In this document: piece by piece, positions 11,001 to 22,920 of the stretch
How positions within the stretch are numbered: the first letter of the stretch is position 1
How the letters are laid out: every line of letters starts with the position of its first letter
From: Amborella trichopoda
Lineage: Eukaryota > Streptophyta > Magnoliopsida > Amborellales > Amborellaceae
Assembly: GCF_000471905.2 (NCBI RefSeq)
Contig: NW_006496825.1
Span: 86,499-150,498, forward strand
Length of the DNA stretch: 64,000 nucleotides
Direction: 5' to 3'
Notes under the pieces: model-generated
Databases searched by the model: none
The model's input: the letters and a program-made list of their open reading frames with translations, nothing else
Told to the model about the DNA's origin: nothing
Position numbers and translations under genes: made by a program

Positions 11001-11570
11001 TTTCCTGAGGGGAATGAAGATTTTGTGGTTTCTACTAATGCCTCGCACAAAGGACTTGGGTGTGTACTGATGCAAAGGGGAAAAGTTGTAGCCTATGCCT
11101 CCAAGTAGTTAAAGTCGTACAAGCAGAACTATCCCACTCATGATTTGGAATTCGCAATTGTGGTTCTTGCCCTTAAAATTTGAAGACATTATCTGTATGG
11201 AACTCAATTTAAAGTTTTCACCGACCATAAGAGCCTCAAGTACTTGTTTTCTCAAAAAGAATTGAATATGAGACAAAGAAGATGGATGGACTTGCTCAAT
11301 GATTATGATTGTACCATCAACTACCACCCAGGTAAGACCAATGTTGTGGCAGATGCTTTAAGTAGGAAGCATGTGGTGTCAATGGCTCACATGATGGTCC
11401 GAGAGATGAAGCTACTCGAAGATGTGGTAGAATGGCACCCAACTCTGCCCCTTGATGATGGGAAAGGAATAATTTCATGTATAAGAATTGAGCCCCATCT
11501 CTTTCAGAAAATCCGAGTAGCGCAAAAGGAGGATCCTCAATTCATGAAAATTTCGAGAAAATAAAGACAG
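11000..11570 (+). pseudogene. Element A RNase H and connector
   Basis: The end of the RNase H region is clear: FTDHKSLKYLFSQKELNMRQ (about 11219-11277), then LNDYDCTINYHPGKTNVVAD and ALSRK (to about 11370), all typical of plant Ty3/gypsy. The first part is broken by a stop at about 11008 and by a TAG at 11107. Confidence 0.85.
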
Positions 11571-12923
11571 AAGGTAAGGAGGATTTTGCTTTGGCAGTGA
11601 TGATATGTTAAGGTTTAAAGGTCGAGTTTGTGTCCCTGATAATGAAAAAATAAAAAGGGTTATTTTGGAAGAGGCACATCACGCCGGTTATACAGTGCAT
11701 CCAGGGATCACAAAAATGTATCAGGATCTAAAAAGAGTCTTTTGGTAGAATAACATGAAGAAAGAAGTAGCACAATTTGTTTCCAAGTGCTTGACCTGCC
11801 AGTAAGTGAAGACTGAACATCAGAAACTTGTTGGGCAGTTACAACCCTTACCTGTGCTAGGATGGAAGTGAGAGCACCTAACTATGGATTTCGTGACTGG
11901 CCTGCCTAGATCAAGTTTGGGGCATGATAGTATTTGGGTCATTATGGACTGACTCACTAAAGCCGCTCATTTCTTGTTGATCTGTATTGCTTATACTATG
12001 GATAAGTTAGCCCAATTATACATTAAGGAGATAGTAAGATTGCATGGGGTGCCTGTTAGTATTGTGTCCGACGGAGACTCCAGATTTACTTCACGGCTTT
12101 GGAACAGCCTACAGTCGGCTATGGGGCCCAAACTCACTTTTAGTACAGCTTTCCACCCTCAAACAGATGGACAGTAAAAAAGGACCATACAGACCCTAGA
12201 AGATATGTTGAGGACCTATGTTACATATTTTAAGGGGAATTGGGATAATCATCTGCCTCTAATAGAATTTGCTTATAACAATAGTTTCTAGGCCAGTATC
12301 CAGATGGCACCTTTTGAGGCATTATATGGGAGGAAGTGCAGATTGCCTATATATTGGGATGAGGTTGGTGAAAGAAAACTTTTAGGGACAGAGATTGTTC
12401 AAGTAACCTCATAAAATATTGCCTTAATTAGAGAGCGGCTAAAGACAGCTTAAAGTCGGCAAAAGAGTTATGTAGACAATCGAAGAAAGGACCTTGAATT
12501 TGAAGTGGGTGATCAGGTTTTTCTGAAGGTATCACCAACTAAGGGCATAACAAGATTTGGCAAGAAGGGCAAACTGGGTCCACAATTTATTGGACCCTTT
12601 GAGATTTTAGAAAGGATTGGAGGTGTGGCACATCAATTGGCCCTACCACCCGAATTACCCAATATCCATAATGTGTTTCATGTGTCGTTATTGAGAAGGT
12701 ATCATCCCTATCCGTCCCACGTTTTGGAGTATGAGCCAATCCCAACCAGGGAGGATTTAACTTATATAGAACAACCTATTGAGATATCAGATAGAAAATT
12801 CAGATATTACATCACAAAGAGATTCCTCTAGTTCGGGTTTTATGGCAGTATCATTCGAAGGAAGAATCAACGTGGGAGCGAGAAGATGAAATATGGGCCT
12901 TGTACCCCCATTTATTCGATTAA
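11571..12923 (+). pseudogene. Element A integrase with C-terminal chromodomain, broken
   Basis: The zinc-binding part (HH-CC; KCLTCQ near 11800) and the catalytic core are visible: TMDFVTGLPRS (first Asp), VSIVSDGDSRFTS (second Asp). At the third acidic position the sequence reads DGQ-stop-K (12175), so the catalytic Glu is replaced by Lys beside a TAA. The GPFEILERIGGVAHQLALPP block and HNVFHVSLLRRYHP follow. The chromodomain starts near 12755 and continues one frame over (LWQYHSKEESTWEREDEIWA, then LYPHLFD, ending TAA at 12921). At least six in-frame stops are present. Confidence 0.9.
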
Positions 12924-12949
12924 CGATTTTGAGGACAAAATCTTTTGTT

Positions 12950-12960
12950 AAAGGGGGGAT
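12950..12960 (+). other. Element A polypurine tract
   Basis: AAAGGGGGGAT lies directly before the 3' LTR start TGTGACGACC at 12963; it is the plus-strand DNA priming site. Confidence 0.85.
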
Positions 12961-12962
12961 GA

Positions 12963-15900
12963 TGTGACGACCCAGATTTTTCCCGGCCAGTTAGAGTGCA
13001 TGGCGGGATAAGGAGGAAGGAAGGATGGTAGAGAGCGTGCGACGATAGAGCATGTGGCAGTAAAGAGCGCATCATCATGAGTGTTGTGTTCTAGTGCCGA
13101 CTGTGTTTTGTGCAGCGTCGGCTGTGTTGTGTGTAGCGTCAGCTGTGTTGTGTGCAGTGCCGGCTATATAATATGCAGCGCTGACTGTGAAGAGACCAGC
13201 GCCGGCTGTGAAGAAGAGATGGACTAGCGTCGGTTCTTTTTCGCCGTGTGCATAGTGGCGATTGTGTTATGTACAGCACCGATGGTGTTGTATTCAGCAC
13301 CGGCTGTGAAGAGACCTGTGTCGGCTATGAAGAAGAGATTGACTAGCGCCAGCTGCATTTCACTGTATACGTAGCGCCAACTGCATTTCGTCGTATGCGT
13401 AGCGCTAGCTATGTAGCGCCGGCTGCGTTTCTGACATACATGGATTATGAGTGCCACTTGTTAAATGCATGCTGATTTGAGAGCCACTTGTCTAGATTTT
13501 TTGAGCCTCTTTGTGACACTTGGTCAGCCATCTCAAACACAAGTGTCCTTAAGCCTCTTCTCTCACCCACACCACTCATTCTTACTTCATCTCTCTCTCT
13601 CTAAGACACAGGGTTTGAAGAAGTGACTGTTGGAGGGCAGCCATTGTTGAACGGGTGAGAGCTGTGAGAAGAGGATTGGAGAAGGCACCATTGTTGTTCA
13701 TGTAAGTGGATCCATCACTATGGCATTGTAGGCATAAGGATGCATGGGAATTTAGGCATGTGAAATGAGAAATGAAAGTGTATGTGATGTAGAAAATCCT
13801 TACGTCTTGTTCACTGAAAATTGGGGCTTTTGTTCTATGATAATGGTGGAAGTTGAGAATGAATGTATGATTCTTATATTATGTAAGAAATGCATGTTAT
13901 GTGTGTACATTGTGAGAGAATAATTGTTATCATGTTCTTCACCATGGAATGAAGGACATGGAATGTGTTCTTTAACATGTGATATGCCACTGTGAAATTC
14001 CATAAATATGTGTGTTCTTGAAAGAAGCTTTTGAATAGTCAAATGGGGTCCGATTGGCCTCAAATAAACACCATTGGAAAGATATAGGAGACTAGTAAAA
14101 TATTCATTTTTGTCTACTGTTGAAATTATTTATGAAAATTAAGTTATATTTCAAAATGAGAGGGTATATCAATGTTGACTGCTTTCCTAAATTTTTCACT
14201 AATGCTACTGTGGTCACTGATTTTAACTAAACAAACGAAGTCCATTTTAAGTTAAACCATAGCAATTTGAAAGATCTTTGAATGGGCTAAAATTTGTATG
14301 AACAAACTATTTTGAAATTTTTCCTAGATTGAAATTTATACTTCGTTTTATGAAGGTATGTCACTGTGAGCAGTGTGGATAAAATTCAGAACTATCACCT
14401 TGTTTAGCACAAACCATTGAACCACCAAATAGAATCCAAATTCTTTCAAATTAGCTTTGTTAGAAAAATATTAGTCTTGACTTAAACTTTTGTTTTGTAA
14501 CCATCACAAGTTGCTTCACGGTTTGGGAGTTGTAGTGATATAAAGCAGGGTATGTCGTTGTCCCCTGTGCATCGTAAGGTGCAGCTAGTAAACCCTCACA
14601 TCTTTGAACCTTTAAGAAGTCAAACGGGGTCCAATTGTCTTCAAACCACCCCCATTTGAAGGATAGGTGTGTTTAGTACAAATATTGATTTTGGAACCAT
14701 CTTCAAACTCTAAATGGTCCAAAGGTTATGACCCTAATGATAAGCCCTTGATGGTGGGAAATTGAGCAGTAAGGCGTAATTGAAATAATGTTCTTGTTAC
14801 TATGGTATTATCGTTGTGATATTGTTAAATGTGATATTGCTACTATCATGTTGAGAGACTGTTATTGTTATAATGTGAATGATGGTATCATGCTGATTAT
14901 GTGTTATGTGAATGGGTACCTACTGTGTAAATGATGGTACCGTGCTGCTTATGTGACATATGTGATTAGGCACCGACTGTGTGAATAATGGTGCTGGCAG
15001 ACAAGACCTTTCCCTAACTCCCCATAATAGGACGGGAGTCAGGATGTGAATATTTTGGAGGGTCGCACCTCCCAAATCTATATAAGCACTATGCATTGGA
15101 TCACCAAATGGTAGTGTAACGCTCAGTCGCCAAAACGACATAAGGAGAGGATCGTATCTTGCAAGGCCACAACCTATCAAAAACCCCAAAGCACAATGGG
15201 GATGTGTGTGTGTGTGTGAGGGCATTACGAAGTGGGGCACCAACTTGTCATTGTCCTCCCTCCTAAATGAGAGTAAAGGCTTCAAGCAACAAGATTGGCT
15301 TAACCTGAGCAATGGAAATTCTACTTCGGGAGTAGCCTTTACTAGTTATGTAATTGTGTTATGTTGCCCCCTACTATATTGTCGATAATGAAGTGATTTA
15401 TGATTCATGTGTTGTATATTAGACTGCTTCATCTAAGCATATTAGAGGACTCCACTTGATACTTTGTGAATATCTGTACATTGCATATTGTTATCACTAT
15501 TATATTTGTTGGAATGCAATGGTGTAGATCTGCTTGCTAGGCTATTAGCTCATTCCATCTCATTTACATAACTGTAGAGTGAAGGGTGTTGGTATCTGTG
15601 CTAAAGGTGGGTGGCCATTTGGGGGTTTGAAGCTCGAAGTTGAGATGCTTGAAAAGTTGTTCTCCAAAGACTTTCATAGTGTGATTTGGTGGTCTTAGCC
15701 GTATGATGTATTTTTTATTTTTTTTGTGTATATTGGGCCAGTAGTGCCTTGAAGGAATTGTAAGAACTTTTGGATATTGAATAAATGAGATGGTTGTACT
15801 TTTGAATTGATATTTGTCTGTTGAATGGATTTATTCTAGTTTTTTCTCATGGTTTGCTCTTGATTCCTTGTTTTTATGCTTTGAGCCACTCCCACCTGAG

Positions 15901-15976
15901 TGACGTTCGCAACCACCGGTCACGATTCCCATGCTCTGTCACCTTCTGGTAGGGGTTAGGGTACGAGGTCGTGGCA
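12963..15976 (+). repeat. Element A 3' LTR
   Basis: Direct repeat of 5389-8409 with scattered substitutions and small indels. It contains the minisatellite (13075-13435) and a (GT)n run (15202-15218). Open stretches here (for example 13800-14063 and 14920-15312, minus strand) have no coding signal. Confidence 0.9.
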
Positions 15977-18900
15977 TATATTCTCATGTTTCTACAATCA
16001 CACACACACTGCAAATGTTACAAAACAAGTGGGTCAAGGGATCCCACCTTGCCTTTGGGTACACAGACGTGCACATTAAAAAAGTAAGAGAAGAATGAGA
16101 GAATTAAGATTGGGATGAGAAAATTTTGAACAGGCGGTGAGATCGACATAGTGACTAAACTAGTAGGTAATTGTCCCGACGTGACAGTAAAACGGGCTTG
16201 GTAACGCATACCGGCTCAACAGAATTACTACTAGACGACAATACCAATACAGACTAGCTTAACATAATGGCTAGTCTGTTGTGACAGTAAAGCAGACATA
16301 GTAACTCTGACTGACACAACGACATTATTGTTAGATGACAGGACTACCATAGAGTGCTAGTCTCAACCCCCCTTTGATCAAACAAAAGAGTATAAGAAAG
16401 AAAAGAGAACAAAAAGAGAGAGAGAGAGAGAGAGAGAAGAGAAGATGAAGAAGAGAAATAGGAAAGGAAAAGAAAAGGAAGAGCGAGGTGAGAGACAAAT
16501 CAGTGAAAGAAGAAGAAGAGAAGAATAAAAGGAAAGGGAGAGAGAAAGAAGAAGAAGAGCATGAGAGGAGATAGAGGGAACCGCAAGAGGAAGAGAAAGA
16601 AGAGTGGGAAAAGCAAAGAGAAGAAGTAAGAGAGAGAAGGAAGAGGAAGGAACACACAGACGGTAATGAGATGGGGAGAGAGAAACTCAGACAGTGATGA
16701 GCGTCTGCCGTCTGTGGGAGAAAGAAGAGTAGAGGGAGAACACAGGCGACGATAGGCTTCTGCCAGCTGTGACAAAAGAAAGAGGAGAGAGAAAGCACAC
16801 ATGCGGCGATAAGCTTCCTCAGGCGGTTATTGGGGGAAAAGAGTGTGAAAGCACAGGTTGCGATAGACTTGTCATTTGTGACAGAAGGGAGAACGAACAC
16901 AGGCGACGATAGGCTTCCGCTAGCTGTGACAAAAGAAAAAGGAGAGAACGCACACAGGCGGCGATAGGCTTCCGTCGGCTTTGACAGAAGAAAGAGGAGA
17001 GAGAAAGAACACATGCTGCAATAGGCCTTCGCCTTCTGTGACAGAAGAAAGAGGAGAGAGAACGAACAAGGGCTGCGATAGGCTTCCGCCAACTGTGACA
17101 AAAGGAAAAGAGAGAGAAAGCATAGGCGGCGATAGCTCGCTGTCTATGACAGAAGGGAGAGAGAGCACATGCAGCGATAGGAGTCCGCCAGCTGTGACAG
17201 AAGAAAAGAAGAGAAAGCACAGGCGGCGATAAGCTTCTGCAATCTGCCGTAGAAGAAAAAGGAGACAGAAATAACATAGGCGGCAATTGGTTTCTGTCGT
17301 CTATGACAGAACAAAAAGGTGAGAGAACACAGGCAGTGATATGCTTCCACCGACTATGATAGAAGAGAAAGGAGAGAGAACACAGGCAGCGATAGGTTTA
17401 CTCCAGTTGTGATAGAAGAGAAGAAATAGAGAGAAAACACAGGTGGCGATAGGCTTATGCCAGCTGTGATAAAAGAGAAAAGGGAATTTTGACAGAGGCC
17501 AGACCCACCACTCAGGATATGTCCCGACTCACTGTTCATGTTTCAGAAGCAGGAAGATATCGCACCAGACGATAGGTCTACCATGCGTGAATGGAGAAAA
17601 GAGAGAAATGTAGGGAAGGAGAAAAGAGAGAAATGTAGGGAAAGAGAAAAATGATAAACCAGAGGATGAAGAGAGAGAGTGATAGACACGAGGGAAGGAG
17701 AGGGAAAGAGAGAAAGAAAGAAGAGAGAGATAGAGATGGAAAGAGAGAAGAAAGAAGAGAAAGAAAGAGATAAAGAAGAGAGAGAAAGAGCGATAGAGAT
17801 AAGAGAAAGGAAGAGAGAAAGAGAGATGAGAGAAAAGAAGAGGAGAAAAAGTTACCTCACAAAGGGATATCGATCCTTTTCTTCTCTCTCATCTCTCTCT
17901 CTCTCCAAGATGTCCTACTAACTTAAGCAAGAATTGAAACTTTATTGTTCAATCTCAAGAATGAACAAAGATCCCTTTACAATTGGGCTTTGCATGTTTA
18001 TATACAATTGGACCCAAACATGAGTGTACGCCCTAAAACTACCTAAATGATGATAATTACAATTTAATTCAATTAAAAAAAATTCTAACATGGGGTACAA
18101 AAGGATTGTTTTGCCTTTGCCCAACAACCTGTGAAATTTCAAAAGTCTTTCTTGCTGCCCTAGAACATGTGTGATCTTTCGTGGATGATTCGGGGTAGCT
18201 CTGGTGCTCGTTTAATCGAAAGATGATTTTTTTCTTATAGGGCTCAACATGGCAATCGATTTGATACCAACTTCAGGCATGGATTGTGTTTTTAAGCCAC
18301 GATCATGCGACTCGAAATTTGGATGAAACTTGCAAACTTTAGATCGATAGTGTGCTTATTTCTTGATGTTTTTCTTTAGTTTCTTCGCTGAATCACACTA
18401 AGCATACCGTCACGATAGCGTAGCAATAAACGCAGCTCGATTTCGTGTCTGTACGAAGAACTTTTCATCTTGAGTTTTTAACCGGAATCTAAAAATTTGG
18501 TGGCTGGAATTTATGCCAAACTCGATGCCTCCGTGCGTGAAATCCAGCCATTCATCATATATGGGGTTCGGACTAGAGATAGCCTTGAACCTTACACACA
18601 TAATACAATTGGTTTCAAGTCGATCGGGTATGCGTGCGTCGCGATTTGGCCGCTCGAGCGAGACGTGCTGCTACTGAATTTTCTGCGACTCTCTTCATGA
18701 ATCATCAACTTCGCTCTAGTTTTCCTCCCTGTTCGGGTATCATCAAGGTCGTGCCATATATCCAAGCGCTCATCTTGATGAGACGAACACAACCAAATTT
18801 GAATGCGATTCGACTCAGGACAAATGAAATACAGACCTTTGAAGTTGCTGCTCGGAACTGTGCACATCAGCTTTCTTTAATGGAGATTGGTGTAGGGATG

Positions 18901-19306
18901 TTGCACGAGAATAGCGTGCGGCCTACCCCTTTTTGGTCTTTTACCCATAACTTTGTACTAGAATGCCCGATTAAGTCGAAACTTGACCCATAGGGGTTTT
19001 CGACCGTGCCGGATCTAATGGTGATGGTCCCATAACTATTTGACGTACCGAGAATATATCTCTAGTTACAAGGTCCATTTCAAAAGGTTGATTTTTCTGA
19101 AATTGTTTCTTTGTGTGTGTTGCCTTAGACATGTCGAATTAAGACGAAACTTGGCAGGTGGCCTTTTGGAGTGCTTAGGAAGATTATCACCCATTTTGGG
19201 GCAATTATGAGACTGTCAGGAATTTCACTATATGTTGAGGCTTTATTGACCTGCTTCCTCTTTATTCTACATCAGGGACCAAGGTGCTGAAAAATGTCTT
19301 CAAAGA
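15977..19306 (-). repeat. Tat element 3' LTR, main part (copy 1)
   Basis: Aligns with 48566-51881 of the 5' LTR. The inner boundary is TGTCTTCAAAGA at 19295-19306, where the 5' LTR ends TGTCTTCAAACA. One sampled stretch (18961-19070 against 51537-51645) differs at roughly one base in ten, so the Tat insertion is old. I could not find a clear polypurine tract next to this boundary. Confidence 0.8.
16376..17880. repeat. Purine-rich minisatellite and polypurine block in Tat 3' LTR (copy 1)
   Basis: About 57-bp units have the form GGCGATAGGCTTCCGCCGGC-TGTGACAGAAGAAA followed by a GAGGAGAGAGAAAGCAC-type purine tail (about 16740-17480). They are flanked by nearly pure purine runs (16376-16640 and 17580-17860, plus strand). 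The long Ser/Phe/Leu-rich open stretches on the minus strand (up to 256 codons) come from this bias. Confidence 0.85.
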
Positions 19307-19693
19307 GCTTACTTCGTCAAATGTTGTGCTTCGAGAGAAGTGATAAGGACAACATTCAAAAAATTTCCTTCGGCTTTTTTACTTTTTTCTTCTTATCCAC
19401 AGGACCACGTGAACGCCGAGGAAATTCATGCACTACTGCAACTAGGATGCTCAGACATTTGGATGCAATGTACAGATCCATCAGTCAAGGCTTTAGGGGA
19501 CAAGAGATTTTTTGAGGGATCTTGTCGAAGTCCTCACCCTCAAGGGACTAATTGTGACTCTGAAGCTGAGGATTTTGTACGAACCTCGTTAATCAAAATC
19601 AAGCCCGTCTGGAAGTCGAGTGTTGTGTTGAAGGGCATTTTTCCCATTTGGTTTGGGTTTCTTTTAGGATAGATAGCAAAGTGCCTTTGGTCG

Positions 19694-20060
19694 GCGTTCA
19701 TCTGCGTTGTGCACTAGATATTCCTTGGCGGGCAGGGTACCTCAGTTTATCGAGGGGACCGGCTTTGAGTTTAACCCCTACCCAATGTTAGCAGTTTCAC
19801 GTAACAAGTCCAAAGTCATGGCTGACTTAGCTTTCTTGGGCGTCTTTGGTTTATTGGAATGACTTCCTTATTTTTTTGTTCTGGATGGTCTGCTGAAGGG
19901 CCTTTTATTGGCGTTCGTCTGCGTTGTGCACCGGATATTCCTTAGCAGGTAGGGTAGGTGACCGGCTTTGGGTATAACCCCTACCCACTGTTAGCAGTTT
20001 CGCACAACAGGTCTAAAGTCATGGCTGACTTAGCCCTCTTAAGGCGTCTCCGGCATCTTG
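19694..20060. repeat. 217-bp direct repeat (copy 1)
   Basis: GCGTTCATCTGCGTTGTGCA at 19694 recurs as GCGTTCGTCTGCGTTGTGCA at 19911. Each is followed by the same GATATTCCTTxGC, TAACCCCTACCCA and AGTCATGGCTGACTTAG blocks. The counterpart in copy 2 is about 32217-32583. Confidence 0.8.
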
Positions 20061-20589
20061 GAGTGCGTTTAGTGGCCTCCTGTGAATGATGCTCTTCTTC
20101 ATGAGACTTGTCTTGCCTTCTTTGCGCGTCTTCTGCCTTTCGAGTCCTTTTTACGAATGGACTCAGGCTATCGAAATCTTTTCCCTGAAACTCATATTTC
20201 TTGATCTTGGTATTGTGACACTAGGGAAGTTTTCTTTGAACTGGGCTGAAGCCGCCTGTTGAGGCGAGCGCTGCATCAACCTGTTTATTGATTCAAGTGT
20301 CCTTTGTGGATTTTCACTTGGACTTGGGAAGCGGCGCCGTAGAGACAGTTTTCGCCAACTTCTTTTTTATTTGGGGCTCTTTTACCCATGACCTTTTTGC
20401 CATGTCCACCCTTTTTTTCCATTTTTGCTCATGATGCCCTTTCGGATTTTCACCGTGCCTGAGTTTTTTATTTACGAAACTCTCTTACTCATGGTTTTGT
20501 GACCATTCATGTCTGCCATTTTTACTCATGACATTCCCTTGTCTAGGTATACACCATGCCCGTTATTTTTCTCTTTTTTTTTTTTTTTG

Positions 20590-21480
20590 TGAAGGCATGT
20601 TTAAGGTCATGCCTTTGGGAGCTCTACGAAGCCTTTTATCATCATGCGGCCAGGACATGTACTTTAGTTTAAGGTCATACAGCTGGACCATGGTGATGAC
20701 GGATGGTAGTTTTATGGAGGCCACAGAGTGAGTATGGTAGTAGTTTTAGGTCACTTTTGGGTAGATGGCGCGAAGCTACCTATGAAAAGTGGATAATGTA
20801 TGAATGGAAGGTGGAAAAGTGGTGACCCACTAACTGACGGTGAGTATGGATGGTAGAATGGCTTGCCGCTTTGTGAGCATAGGTGAGATTCACTGGGGAA
20901 TGATGAAAGGTGATGAAGTAAATGGGCTTACTGAGGAGGTAATGAAGAAGGTGTGTTGACACAGACGGGTCGGTTATGAAAGACATGCGTGAAAATGCAT
21001 GTAAAGGGCGTGTGTGACATATGAGGGCGTGTTTAAGGTCATGCCTCTGAGACCTGTGCAAAGCAATTTTTCGTCATGCGGTCAGAACGTGTACTATGGT
21101 TTAAGGTGGTATAGCTTGGACCGGGGCTGTGCAGTTTAAATTCATGCAGCCAGAACCATGCAATTTTAGGTCGTGCAACTAGACCTCTGCTATAGTTTAA
21201 GGTCATATAGTTCGGACCATAGTGCTGAGCCTTTTAATGCCATGCGGCTAGGACGTGTACTATGGTTTAAGGTCATACAGCTAGACCATGGTGCCGAGCC
21301 TTTTAACGTCATGCGGTTAGGACATGTATATGGTTTAAGGTCATATAGTTTGGAACGTGTAGTTTAAAGTCGAGCAGCTAGACCTCCGTTATAGTTTATG
21401 GTCATATAATTTGGACCATGCAGTTTAGGGTCGTGCACTTAGACCAAGGTTGTGTAGCTTAAGGTCATGCAGCACGGACC
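20590..21480. repeat. Interspersed tandem array (GTTTAAGGTCAT motif), copy 1
   Basis: The block GTTTAAGGTCATxxAG, followed by a GGACCATGG-type block, is repeated many times at irregular 40-70 bp spacing. The counterpart is about 33120-34010. Confidence 0.7.
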
Positions 21481-22689
21481 ATGGCGATGGGTCGCCATGT
21501 AGGTGAAGCTACATGGGAATAGGTCTTGTAAACTGCAATCTGACTCCCTGGGGATAAAATGGCCACGATCGGCAAGGGGTTAAGATGGGAAGGCCGACTT
21601 CATTGGGGATTAGAGAACGAGTGTGTTTCGCTTAGAGGTGACAATAATACTCAATATTGAACAAATTCATTAAAAATGACCCAACTTCAAGAGGATACGA
21701 TAGCTAGGTGTGAAGCAGACCCACTGGGGGTTGCAGTGATAAGAATGATGCTGACTCCTTTGGGCATGAGGGACTACAACATGAGTATGACTCCTATTAT
21801 AGCTGAGAAGTCATGGCCTAGGTGGAATGACCTGGGTACCACTCCACTGAGGATAATAGGTCACGGTCAGGGTGCAATGCCACTGGGGATAAAAGTCGTA
21901 GGACATGCACAGCTTTAGCATGGACTTGTGGCAATGAAAATGTGTGAAAGTGAACCCTTAAGAACACAGTAAAACTACTCTCTGTTACATGGGATTTCAT
22001 GGGCGGCAGTAAAACTTTACTTGGGACTCGGGTCAGAGCTTGACCCGGTCCGACCCATCGTCGTTTAGCCTTCTTGGACATGGTTGGCATTCCTGGTCTG
22101 AGAAGGATATTAAGCTTTGGCTATATAAGGGGGTAACCCCCATTTTCACTGTTTCATGAAAGATAAAAAGACTTAAGGTAAAAATTGCTTTTAACAGTGA
22201 GGGTGAGGTTTTCCGGTGAGAGATTTGTTGAGGACACAAGGGATTCCGACAAGGCTAGCAGAAATTTGCCCGCAAGCAGGGACAGGTTCCGGCTGAGAAA
22301 AATAGCGCCAGCGGGGAAGACCGCGCTTTGTCGCAGTTGCAGGAGTTTGCAGTAGGAAGAGGGATTTCACTGGGGAAACAGGGAACTCCGGTTGTGGTTT
22401 TGAGGGTTCTTGAGAAGGAAAGAAGGTGCATCAGAGGGCTGCCCCAGGGTCTTCCGCTGGTTTTTGGTAGTTTTTCAACTGGTGCGCAGATGAGGTGAAG
22501 ATTTCATAGTGGGTTGGTGGAAGGTTGCAGAGGGTCCGGCAGTGGAAGGGAGTTTCCGGTGAGGACCCGAAGGGTCGTGTGGAGACGAATAGTTACCCAG
22601 AGATCAAGGCTCGTCGGAGGAAAATGAGGGGTCTCAGGAGCCGAGGAGATGTGAAAAATGAAGAGTCACCGGGAGGTGAACAGCCACAG

Positions 22690-22920
22690 CAGTGAGAAGT
22701 CATAAAACACGGCCGGTGCTGACTTATAATACGCAACCGGTGCTAGGCATTAAAAGCACAGTCAACGCTGACCTTTTAGAAACACAGTCGGCATTGATCC
22801 TCAAGAAAGACAGCTGACGTTGATCCTCAAGAAATACAGTCGGTGCTGGGAGTTAGAAGCACAGTCGACGCTAGCCTTTGGAAGACACAGTTGGCACTAG
22901 CCTCGCACGGCACTTATCAA
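22690..22920. repeat. About 30-bp minisatellite next to integrase end (copy 1)
   Basis: Units such as ACAGTCGGCATTGATCCTC and ACAGTCGACGCTAGCCTTTG recur. The minus-strand core (AGCGCCGACTGT-like) resembles those of the other LTR minisatellites in the window. Counterpart 35212-35432. Confidence 0.65.

Larger units (their letters stand above)
5389..15976 (+). mobile_element. Element A: Ty3/gypsy chromovirus, Tekay/Del type, full length but degenerate
   Basis: Two direct LTRs of 3021 bp (5389-8409) and 3014 bp (12963-15976) begin TGTGACGA and end in CA. A tRNA-Met-type primer site follows the left LTR and a polypurine tract precedes the right one. Between them lie gag, protease, reverse transcriptase, RNase H, integrase and a C-terminal chromodomain, the Tekay/Del order. 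It sits in the 3' LTR of the Tat element, on the opposite strand. The insertion site is known exactly because 48566-48570 is the unoccupied counterpart: TGTAT there, TTTAT left (5384-5388) and TATAT right (15977-15981) of element A. Confidence 0.9.
19307..22690 (-). other. Tat element 3' non-coding internal region (copy 1)
   Basis: 3.4 kb between integrase and 3' LTR with no conserved protein. It holds a 217-bp direct repeat (19694-20060), a tandem array around 20590-21480, and a plus-strand TATA-like block (CTATATAAGGGGG at about 22120). The purpose of this region in Tat elements is uncertain. Confidence 0.65.

Noticed and set aside
16331..17101. Minus-strand open stretch of 256 codons (and similar ones at 29295-29915 and 48888-49995, up to 350 codons)
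   Set aside because: Ser/Phe/Leu low-complexity translation of a purine-rich minisatellite. Several frames are open at once, and it lies inside an LTR.
18410..18993. Overlapping open stretches in the Tat LTR (also at 30950-31533 and 50970-51633) conserved among three copies
   Set aside because: Conservation follows from LTR homology. Both strands are open, and length and start vary between copies, so no coding constraint is visible.
22117..22135. TATA-like CTATATAAGGGGG as the promoter of a plus-strand gene
   Set aside because: No coding frame follows, and it lies in the non-coding 3' part of a minus-strand element. Kept only as a possible antisense promoter in the findings.
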